NCBI GenBank assembly: GCA_000827265.1 | Contig: KN834856.1 | Coordinates: 1 to 64,000, forward strand | Reading direction: 5' to 3' | Origin: Collybiopsis luxurians FD-317 M1 | Taxonomy: Eukaryota > Basidiomycota > Agaricomycetes > Agaricales > Omphalotaceae | Length of the DNA stretch: 64,000 bases | In this document: in pieces, positions 12,101 to 22,009 of the stretch | Layout: each line of letters begins with the position of its first letter | Position numbering within the stretch: position 1 is the stretch's first letter | The notes under the pieces: model-generated | The model's database searches: none | Told to the model about the DNA's origin: nothing | The model's input: only the letters and a program-made list of their open reading frames with translations | Program-made: the position numbers and the translations under genes

Positions 12101-14452
12101 ACACAGACCACAGCATCATTATCTACTCCACATTTATACCTCTCAAGCCTTGCCACAGAGTTTGCAACAACATTAAGTGCAACGAAATGGCAAAAAGATT
12201 TCGCAAATGTGCCCAAGGTTCTGTGTACAGGTGTTAGTAATCACGGGGGTGAAATTTTACAAATGCAATATAGACATGCAGTCAACGCAGTAGCATTTTC
12301 ACCAGATGGATTGAAACTTGCCTCTGGTGCAGATAATGGTAATGTCTGCCTATGGGATGCACTAACTGGCAAACAAGTCCTGCAGATGAAAGGTCATACT
12401 GATTGGGTTCACTCAGTTGCTTTTTCATCAAATGGATCCAAAGTTATCTCTGGTTCAAATGATGAAACTACTAGGATATGGAATACCGAAACTGGAGAGC
12501 AGGAAATGATTATAAATAGTTCTTGCGATGTTTTCTCAGCTGTCCTTTCCCCAGATGGCATGAAAGTTGTGTCAGGATCAGGAGGCAACACTGTCTGCAT
12601 GTGGGATGCTGAGACTGGGAGAGAGTGCATTGAGATGATTGGCCATACTGATTACATTAATTCAGTGGCCTTTTCACCAGATGGATCCAAAATTATCTCT
12701 GGCTCAAATGATGAAACCATCCGCATATGGGATGCAGTGATTGGAGCTCAGCTTAAGTTGATACAAGGGAACTCAGGTGGTGTCCATTCAGTGGGATTTT
12801 CATGCAATGGTGCCAAGGTGGTTTCAGGATCTTGGGATGGCACCATCTGTATATGGAATGCATTAACTGGAGACCAGATCAAAGAACTAGTCGGTCATTC
12901 CAATAGTATTACTTCAGTTGCAATTGCACCTGACAGTTCCAAGATTGTGTCAGGATCATATGACAGAACTCTCTGCATATGGGATGCAGTAACTGGAGAA
13001 CAGTTGAAGCAGTTGGATAGCCATACTGATTGTATTAATTCAGTTACCTTTTCACCAGATGGATCTAAAATTATGTCAGGATCAAAAGATGGAACTATTC
13101 GAATATGGGATGCCATCATTGGAGACCAACCCAAGTTGGTAGATGGCCACACTGGCCGTGTTTGGTCTGTAGCCTTTTCATCTGATGGATCCAAAATTTT
13201 ATCAGGATCTGCAGATAAAACTGTCTGTATATGGGATGCATTGACCGGAGACAAGCTCAAGCAAATGAATGGTCATATGGATCAGGTTTTTTCAGTTCAC
13301 TTTTCATCAGATGGATCCAGGGTGGTATCAGGATCATATGATAGCACTGTCCGCATGTGGGATACAGCAACTGGCAGGCAGCTTAAACAGATGCATGGTC
13401 ACTCTAAAAGGGTTCGGTCTGTAACCTTTTCATTGAGTGGATCCAAAATTGTTTCAGGCTCAGCTGATAAAAGTGTCCGAATATGGGATACTGGAACCGG
13501 AAAAATGCTCAAGCAGATAAATGGCCACACAAAGGAAGTGCGGTCAGTGTCCTTTTCACCAGATGAGTCAAAAATTGTATCAGGATCACATGACACCACT
13601 GTCCGTATCTGGGATGCAATAACTGGAGAACAGCTGAAGCAGATTGACTCCCATACAAACTATGTCCTTTCGGTAGCCTTTTCATTTGATGCTACAAAGG
13701 TTGTCTCAGGATCGGGAGATTACACTGTTTGTATATGGAATGTGGAGACTGGAGAGCAACTCCAGGAGATGAAAGGGCATACTGAGCCAGTGACGGCAGT
13801 TGCCTTTTCTTCTGATGGATCACAGGTAGTCTCAGGATCAGATGATAGCATGGTTTGCATATGGGATGCTGCTTCTGGAGAGAAGCTGAAGGTAATGGAT
13901 GGTGACACTGGTGGGGTTTTGTCAGTTGCCATCTCACCAGATGGATCCAAAGTTGTATCAGGTTCAGAGGATCAAACTATCCGCATATGGGATGCAGCTA
14001 CTGGTAGACAGCATAAGCGAGAGACTTGCCATATTGGCTATGCTCTTTCTGCTGCCCCTTCCTCGAATCATGCAACCAATAATTTGTCAGTAACTCAGAA
14101 TGAATCTGGTGATGGAGTTCATCCTCGACCTGATTCCAGTTGTCTCCTCATTTCTCCCTCGTCACCAACAGAAACTTTGCATGCACAATGGAATACCAAC
14201 AATCAAGGATGGATCAAACCACATCACTCTGAACAATGCTTAATGTGGCTTCCCCCATCTTTAGCCTCTACTCTCATTACGCCTGATTGTCTGTGCATAA
14301 TTTGTCACCGCGGTTATAGCACAGTCCAGTTCAATTGGGACTGTATTGGGGAAAACTGGGCAAAATGCTACACACCCACATCTGAATCTCTCGGTAGGTA
14401 CTTCACAAGCTTCATCTGTTACACCTCTCATGATTATTTTTCAGTTTCATGA
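9160..14452 (+). CDS. NACHT-WD40 NLR-like STAND receptor
   Basis: This is a large fungal NLR-type receptor. Phase-consistent exons are 9160-9376, 9440-9472, 9528-9620, 9678-9698, 9756-9967, 10020-10141, 10191-10329, 10382-10429, 10480-11986 and 12054-14452 (4791 nt, 1596 aa). An optional in-frame intron at 14394-14444 gives 1579 aa. The N-terminus is basic (MAKKNKPQ, PDRKKDRLRGFF) and is followed by a helical region of about 300 residues that I cannot assign to a known effector domain. NACHT follows: P-loop GMAGTGKST (about 346-354), Walker B WLIVIDALDEL (about 443-453) and ILVTSRPD. Then come STPHLYLSSL and 14 WD40 repeats (about 870-1452), enough for two seven-blade propellers, and a C-terminal tail. 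Fungal STAND proteins of this class act in non-self recognition and regulated cell death (family knowledge); the ligand and output here are unknown. Highly similar WD repeats are typical of fast-evolving recognition arrays. Confidence 0.9.
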
Positions 14453-14867
14453 TAAGTATGCCATTTTATTTCTCCTAGGTTGTTGTTGTATGTTTCTACT
14501 TGGTGTGTTTTATTTCTTTACTGTTGACTGTGGGAAGTCTATCCCTCTGCCATGAAATTGTTTCCGGCTCTGTTTGCAGATATTGACATGCAAAATGAAG
14601 AAGAGGAAACATGTACCCCCTGGTCAAAGTCTCCCACATTTGTTGTATTATTTGCCTTCTGCAGAACACGTAACCTATTTATTTAAAAAGATTAAAAAAA
14701 GCATCGCCGGTAGTATTAATGCAATGATTCTACATTATTTATTCTCAACTGATGACCAAAAGCAATGTTCTTTCTTGACTTTACCTTCGGTTTGAGTGGA
14801 ATGTCATTGCAGAAAACCCCATAAGTCAACTTTCAAGAGTGTGTCACATATTGACATTTAGCCACTT

Positions 14868-16161
14868 CTATAAATTGGACAGTTCCAGTGAAGACTTGGT
14901 CAGAAAATTGCTCTTTGCAGCTTCCTGGCCCCTCACACAACCTATCTCCGAGTCACAATATTCTGCAACAAGATCTCCCTTCCATTCCACCCGCTGCAAA
15001 TGATCAACAACTTCAGAATGAGCGAGGTTAATCTGCTGCAGACTATGTTCCCAACCAGGATGCCTTGCATAAACACCACCAATCTCGACACAGTGCCCCA
15101 AGCACTAAACTGCTTGCTTCTTGTTCATGCTAGAGTCATGTCCACTATCCATTCAGAGTTTGCCAAAGTACCATTTGAGCTTATCTGTACTGAGATCATT
15201 GCTACAAACTTCAGCTGAGCCATCTAGAACCTGCTGTTTGGCACCTACAAATGTAGTATTTCTGACCATCATCTGAGAGTTCCCTTAGAGCTCAGTGGAC
15301 ATGAAGTTGGTATGCCACTTTCAAAACATAACACAGGTAAGATGCACATATTTGGAAAGGAGTGCGATTTACTCTTGCAAAGAGCATTCTGGATTATTGA
15401 AGGGAGTTACAGGTCCATTAAGGACTGCAACAAGGAGATGAAGTGTGTAAAGATCAGCTACAACTCCAATGCCAACATTTTTGACAGGAACATGAACAAG
15501 CTCAAAGTCCCACAGCTTAATGATGGCTTGGAGCAGCTCAACCACACTTGGAATATTTTGAGGATCATCAGAAAAGAGGAGCGAATGGACTTTGACAAGG
15601 TCCATTCCAGACCAAAGTAAAAAGTTCTCGATAGTCTTTGGAATGATTGTATGTCCGTTGTTAAGGACAATACCTTTTGAAGAACAAATGTTTGTGTCCC
15701 AGCTTTTGTGACTGTTAATGACAATGACTCACAGAAAAATTGAATGATAACTTACACTTGAAGAGGTGTTTCCAATCAAAATCCAGGGTTATATTACTTT
15801 TTTCGACACGCAAATGCAAACACATGAGAGGTGAAAAAATTGGATATAAGGGATCAGTCACCAAAAGATCTCGACAAGTAGCAACAGCATATCCAGTTGG
15901 CTGATGCTTTGTGTCCCCATCTGTTGCGAGAATCCAAAGTGGAAGCTTTTCATGGTTGACAGTGCAGATGTAAGTATCGATCAATAGCTCTACCTTGTCC
16001 TTAATCTGTTCTAGTGTCTCTTGCTTGCAGGTCAGCCCAGCAAGCATAGAAAAAATTCTACACTCCCACAGCCCCAGTCTGCTCACATGTAACAAGCGAC
16101 TCTGAGGACATCTGGGTATGTTATCAGCCAGACCATGCAGAACTCTCGCAGCAGAGGTCAT
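14868..16161 (-). pseudogene. DUF6589-like gene, decayed
   Basis: Minus-strand frames fit a protein family widespread in Agaricomycete genomes that I believe is DUF6589; the name is from memory. The frame at 16161-15715 contains LWILATDGD, LVTDPLYPIFSPL and LDFDWKHLFK, matching the family pattern of an SDG-like motif and a DKDWKH motif. A plausible intron then joins GIVLNNGHTIIPKTI and LLFSDDPQNIPSVVELLQ (15680-15480), the conserved DD-QDVP-LL block. A third block at 15101-14868 (GVYARHPGWEHSLQQINLAH, VDHLQRVEW) fits the C-terminal part. Stops and frame changes between 15360 and 15100 suggest decay. It is convergent with the NLR gene. The function of the family is unknown. Confidence 0.5.
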
Positions 16162-16685
16162 AACTCCAGTATGATGGTCAATCCAGAGTGAATGTTTTTG
16201 ATTGAAGCCGATTTGAAAGCTCTGTTTGTTGGTGTACAGTTATTCAAAAAGGTTTTATTTCAGTAGTACATTGCTGCACATTTTGTGCTGTCCTACCGTA
16301 CCTCTGTCTATTTTTCTACTTATGCTATTCATACTGGCAAAGGTTTCTTGCTGTCGAGGAATCCTAAAACCCATTGTGATTCCGAATTTACAGCACGGCC
16401 GCACCGTGCGGCACTTTGCGGTAGGGGGGCTCAACAAGTTACTACAGCTACTCCCTGGGAAGAATGTAAATTTTCAATGGTTTAATTTGGGCCTAGTGAA
16501 TGCCTCATCCCCACTCTCCCATTTGACTTTGGTCAAATTATTCTGCAATGGGTAGGACATTCCAGGATTCCATAGAAAATATATTACCCAATAGTGATTC
16601 GAGATGAGATCGCTAGGAGTGGAGCTCAAGACATTATTAGGTGGAGTTTTGACTGCAGTTTGGGCCGGTTTTCCTGTGGTGCAGT

Positions 16686-17064
16686 TGTTAAGACAGCGTA
16701 ACACGTTGCACGTATCGTGTGGTGTCCTGTAGCATGTGATCACGTAGCGTTTCTCATTGTGGCTCAGAGTATATGCGTTTTGTTTCTGTGCGGATATCTT
16801 TCCGCAATTGTTTCATACTCTAGTTCACTTTTCCCTTTCCTATTCTATCTGCCGATAGACTATATCTTGTTACGATATCTTCACCTGCTACCCTCAGATC
16901 CTTTCTATTGGTCTGAGGGTACGCCCTTTCTTATACTTCGTGTGCTTCTGTTACTTACGTCTATCTATATAGTCGCGTGTACTTACCGAGCACGTTAGGT
17001 AACAGATATCCTTTCTATTGCTCTGAGGTCACGTGTACTTACCGAGGACATTAGGTATCTTACA
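16686..17064. mobile_element. Probable solo LTR
   Basis: The sequence begins TGTTAAGAC and ends TATCTTACA, the TG...CA form of an LTR. It is flanked by GCAGT on the left (16681-16685) and GCAAT on the right (17065-17069), a 4/5 match to a target duplication. Internally, a CCTTTCTATTG-TCTGAGG block occurs twice (near 16900 and 17010), each time followed by GTGTACTTACCGAG. There is no internal coding region, so this is a solo LTR if real. Confidence 0.5.
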
Positions 17065-18668
17065 GCAATGATCTTGGGTGTCACTGCTTGTTACGAGTGC
17101 ATGGAATAGAATGGAATGCCGAGTTTCTGTGGTGGTAATTTTGTGCCTGATCCAAGACCGGCAATTTTAAATTGATCTAAATTTTGTAATTGATATATTT
17201 TTAGCTAGTGTTCATTACATTGGATGATCCAGGAAAGCCCATGACTGAACGAGGCACGAGTTCTGCCACGCATCAGCGCTGGCCTACTTGCGTGTCAAGT
17301 AGTCTTTGCTGCCACTGTTCATTTGAGAACACAGCTGTGGACAATATTCTCACATGTAGTTTTGATTTCCAGACTAGACTGAACCAATTTTAAAGCATTC
17401 TCATTCCACTTAGGATTCTGATGCAGTCTTTTATACTGTCGCCCTTGTTTGCAGATGCTTGCCAAAAAGTAAAAAGAAGTATAGGCACTGCCGGAGCGAT
17501 ATCCAGTTGAGTAGCAGATGATTGATGTACACTCTATGAAGACATGAGCGGGCAACAATGGGTCTGCAGGGGTTTAGGTTTAAAGGGGGTGAGGAAAACA
17601 TTCTTATGTAGCCAGAATCGGAAGCGCTGAGGCAAGGAGGACAGGTTATATAAGGAAATCTTCAACAAATGAAGGTAAGAACAAGAGGCATGTTACATTA
17701 AGGAGTGAAACCTCACGGTTTAGCAATAGTCTGATTAGATATGGTAAGCTGTTGAGTATTTGAACGGCAAAACTTTTTGCAGACGGCTATACATCAATGC
17801 GGCACCTTTGTCTGGCCGTGATATCCGGGGATTAAGGATGAGTATTCTGCAAGGAAAACATCGATTGACTCTTTTTGTAGAACAGCTCCACCATGTGCTA
17901 GTATCTGTCATCATGACAGTGATCCGCCGTGCCAGTTTTACATGTATATTTCTTGCTTTGCATCCTCGGATTCTTATTGGCATACCAGGTTGGAATGAGG
18001 TCACCTATTCTATGCAAAGTGCCTAATAGAGGCGCGACTTCATACGGAGAAGAGTATTACCGGTTTCATTGCCCAATGCGCCAACAAACCGCAATCAGCA
18101 TCCTGTGCCTGCTGTTCACTGCTGCTTGAAATTTATGACAAAAGGCACTCGGAAGACTGTCAACGCCTGTAGTTTGGTCCTGGGTCATATGGACTGTATT
18201 GCGGGCTACGATAGAAAGTATGGATTCTGACTGAGAATTGGTAGGCAATTGATGAATCTCAAACCTAGGGGCTGCAAAGGTTACTCCAGAAAACACATGA
18301 CATTACTAGAATGAGCCTCAGAGCGAGATAAGACTTGCTAAGATAGCGGAAACAAGGGCTTAAGGAACTTGCGGAGCTTGAATGATAGTGGTGGTACGAG
18401 GATCAGCTGATGATCAGCGGTCTTAGAAAAATATTCCGATTTTACTGATAGTTCCGAGTATCTTGAAACTCAGAGTATAGCCTGGAAACGAATAAAGGAA
18501 AGTGTGATAGAAAATGTACATTAAAAGGCAAGACCACACGATTCGGATAGCAGTTGCCAGTTGCACCAATGCGGCCAAGCATAGCACTGATAGCGTATAA
18601 GTATTTTGACGTTTTCTTTCCGAAAGAACGGGTCAATTCCAGTCTTCATCACTAGTCCCAAACGTTCA
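17065..18668. other. Unassigned; right part is shared 5' flank of a DUF6534 gene
   Basis: No gene is supported at 17065-18150. The stretch from about 18370 contains GATCAGCTGATGATC near 18401, which recur in similar context, reverse complemented, near 62180. It lies upstream of a DUF6534 gene in both places, so this appears to be duplicated 5' flanking sequence. Paired open frames at 17735-18026 on both strands show no family motif. Confidence 0.35.
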
Positions 18669-20479
18669 ATGATTCTTCCTCGAAATGACCTCATCAATTA
18701 TTATGCAGTCATAAGTCCAGACGGCATTCATGACTTGCATTTTTCTGACCTTTTCTCTGTAAAAATCTGCAGCACATACCTTAAAGTATATCCAGAGTGA
18801 AATACCAAACCTCCAGTTCCTAGTTTATTTGTCTTCTTTGACAGCTCATGGGATACATGTTCTCATGGATATTGTATGGATTTTTGTGTTCCCAATGTAG
18901 TGGGTACCCAGTCAAAATTGGAAGAAATAGGGCCACTGATTTTATTTTGTTATCTTCTACATTGCAGTTGTTTACTATTGTTGAATTATATGCTTACGCC
19001 TGACAGACGTTCATCCTAGAGATTAGATGACATAAGCTAAGTTTCCTTTTATATCATTCCTATACAAACATGGACACAAGTATGTTACTGCATAAACACA
19101 TATAGCTACCCGAGTACTTTCCGGCTTGTTCTGTTCACTTCCCGCAGTATATATATATTCATACCTTTACCCTGCTGCCTCAGACGCATCGACTATCTTG
19201 TTCAGGCTCTGAGGCAAGTACCTACATTTCTCCTACATTTACCTTTACTTACAGTACAATAGTCTCTGCTGTTTATTACAGGTAATTCAGACGCTTTGAC
19301 TATCTCATTCAGGCTCTGAGTCTCTGCTGTTTATTACAGATCCCCTGAGCCTACTTGAATGACCAAATACTTATTTAACAACTATCAAGTCTTTACAAAG
19401 GATTGACTTCAGAACAAGATTCTTGTTTCCTATTTGTTGTTTGTAAGAACTGTTCAAACTGGCATGGGCATTCATGATGTACTTGTTACTTTCGGCACCC
19501 ACTTCGGAGAAGTGGACAAGCTTGGAGAACCCGGTTTCGTATGGTTCTCGGTCCCTGTACTCGCTATTATGGGTGACGGTTTCAACAATCTATTATGTGG
19601 CAGCTTTATCTCATTGATTACCAGCCAGTTTTCCAGTTCAACTTTTCTATGCCCACAGGATGACGACATTTTCACGCAAGTTTTCATGGTCAAACTACAC
19701 CAGGGTGATTAGTATAACCGTGGTAATCGTATGTGTTAATCGCACTCAACTGCATAAATGAACTTCTCAATTTATGTTGCTCATACTGTAGCTTGCTCTC
19801 TTTGCGTCCATTACGTCAATTATAGGCGGGGTGAAAGTTTTCCAAGGCCAAGAAAGTATAAGTTTGTACAATGAGTCACTGGTCTTCGAACAGGTAGGTT
19901 CTAACATTGAACCGCAGTCTGTTTAGATGTGGCTTATATCAAGTTTCACTTGTGATACAATAATCACAGTTACAATGATTGTTTTAGTTCGTAGCCATAA
20001 TTTTTCCAATGTTATTCAGAACTAAATCAGTGTTTCAAAGCTTAAAAAAGCGAATCCACAGTACAGGCAGACAAAACAGGTGGTTTCCAAACATATGCGA
20101 TTATTGATTGAAAGTGGGTTTGCAACAGGTAGGCAGCTGGTTGTAATTGCAACTGTTTGAGCTTGAAACCCAAACTATTTTAGCTGCTCTATCAATTGCA
20201 GATCTCTGTATATTCATGGCATTTCCGGCTCAACTTTATCACATTCCATTGTGTGATGGTTTGGGAAATCTGCACTCAATTACACTTCTCATAATTCATA
20301 ACAGTCGGACTTCTGCTAAATCCCAAGACACTTGGGATGCGGTCCAAACCAGTCTTCACTTTGGCCAAACTCCACAAAACTCAGCATATGGTACTCAATC
20401 TGAGCGTCGGAATGACCAGAGCAGTGGTATGTGTCTGAATTTTCTCTCTCTCTGTGGCCCAAACACAGGCTTAACTTAG
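18669..20479 (+). pseudogene. DUF6534 membrane protein gene, LTR-disrupted
   Basis: Eight exons are readable: 18669-18785, 18845-18899, 18968-19572, 19625-19728, 19792-19893, 19927-19986, 20041-20128 and 20184-20479. They encode the DUF6534 pattern: YMFSWILYGFLCSQ, HDVLVTFGTHFG, PVQLFYAHRM, a conserved MWL exon and a terminal LLIIHNSR motif. Exon 3 contains a 402-bp solo LTR. Subtracting the LTR and one 5-bp duplication leaves 198 nt, exactly the length of exon 3 in the three paralogues. Exon 3 also has an in-frame TGA at 19404-19406, where the paralogue at 60-61 kb has CGA. Exons 4 to 7 have the same lengths as that paralogue (104, 102, 60, 88 nt), so the two are closest relatives. The family function is unknown; the proteins are predicted to span the membrane several times. 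Confidence 0.9.
18979..19380. mobile_element. Solo LTR with 5-bp target duplication
   Basis: The element is 402 bp, begins TGTTGAATTATATG and ends CTTATTTAACA. It is flanked on both sides by ACTAT (18974-18978 and 19381-19385). TGTT...AACA termini and a perfect 5-bp duplication are typical of an LTR-retrotransposon insertion followed by LTR-LTR recombination. A TATA run lies near 19148, and two short blocks are duplicated: CAGACGC-TCGACTATC-type sequence, and GTCTCTGCTGTTTATTACAG. It sits inside exon 3 of the DUF6534 gene. Confidence 0.95.
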
Positions 20480-22009
20480 TTCGTTTCCCAGGACCAGAGT
20501 TTGGAGCAATGAGATCACATTCGGTCCTAGAGACTCAGGACGCGGTTTAAAGCTTTGAAAGGACTTGAATCTAGTTAGGTCACCACAAGCCCCCTATGTG
20601 TCAGATCTCTGGAGGCTTTATCTTTACAGAGACACAGGCTACTTGTACCTACTATCTGATTCAGCGGAATACATGTCATTGACTCTGGAGAATGGTCAAA
20701 TTTAAGAGCGGATGCCAGCTGCATGTCTATACTTGTAGTTTATCAACGAAATGGTATAGCAACCGCATGCCGCAAATCTTACCTTTTACGGAAGTTTTAT
20801 TGTGTCAGTTACATAAGTCACGACTGCATGCAGTGTGTGGCGAAAATGATGAACAGGAAGTAAACTAGATTGTGTTTGACAGGCCTGCCTATTTCCTAAT
20901 TGTAGAAAAAAGAAAAGAGAAAAAAAACAAAAAAGATGGATGTAAAACAAGTCGGGCCAAAGCAAAAAAAAAAGTGGAAGCTCGCCGTAGCGAGCAACAC
21001 TGAAGGAAGATACGGAGGATCAGACGAAGTCACGGATTGGGCACAGAAAGGACAGGCAGAAGATCTTGATAATGCAAGCGGGTGGTATCAAAGGAGGAGA
21101 GGGAGAGATGGTGAGAAAAGGAGGGAAAGAATGGAATGGGGAGAGGAGCAGCATCGGGGCCTCTTATATAGGTCAGAGGCTGGTCTGTGCATATGGGTCG
21201 AGACTACAAGTAATCGATCGGAGAGAGAGATGACGAGAGTGACGCGGGGAGTATGATGAGTATGATACAGTAGGTGAGGAAGCACGTGAGCGCGCTTCCA
21301 CTCAACCCACCCTCTAGAGCCAGAAATGAAAAAAGAAAAAAACGTAACTAAGAAAAATTGTAAGTAGATGTAAGTAATCCATCGTAAACCAGCAACCGGC
21401 CCGCTTAAACATGAGAAGGTGAAAATAACCAGACCTCAACATCCATCATGCCCTTCCCACCGATCCAGTGCTGAACATTCTTGAAGATTACTTGCTGGCT
21501 CCCCAGGAGTCGAATTCAGGCCCAAAGCCTTTCCAACGAAAATTTTAATTTTTTAAATTCGCAAATGCCCTACTGTGAACTGCCTTAATACAAATGATAA
21601 AGCCAGGAATCGAAAAATTCGTGTCAAGACATATCAAGTGACCAGTAATCCTTGTTCGCAAGAGGGTCGGCGCAGTTTTGAATGGCGGAGGTGTCGATCA
21701 CAGTTTTTGTGGGCTCCATTGAGCATCCAGGAGCAGCCGGAATCCGAGCGTTCTTGCTGGAGGATCACAACAGTAGCAAGGATTTGCCAAATCTCATAGG
21801 TAGCAGCTGGAAATTCTTCTGCCTTCCTACTTTTGAATAACTTCGACGGATTCCTGTGCCGAGCTTGCCGTACCAGCGCCAATTTGATTAGTCATCCGAG
21901 GCCCTTTGGATTTGAGCGCTAACAACAAACTACCTTTAACCATCGCCTCGAAGCATTAAGTTGCTTCTTCCTCCTCCGTCCCGCCCTCTGATCCTGTAAT
22001 ATCTCCCAA
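20480..22009. other. Intergenic, no gene recognised
   Basis: An A-rich low-complexity run lies at about 20906-20935 and is followed by an open frame (20936-21256) of charged, biased composition that I do not believe is a gene. The rest carries no recognisable motif. The last few hundred bases are the eIF2A promoter region. Confidence 0.4.

Noticed and set aside
12895..13950. Minus-strand frames across the WD40 array
   Set aside because: Periodic antisense shadows of the repeats, with no independent support.
15312..15620. Plus-strand 102-aa frame
   Set aside because: Antisense of the decayed DUF6589-like gene, whose minus-strand motifs explain the open frame.
20936..21285. Lys/Arg/Glu-rich 106-aa frame and its antisense
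   Set aside because: Starts in an A-rich tract, has biased composition, no splice partners and no motif.
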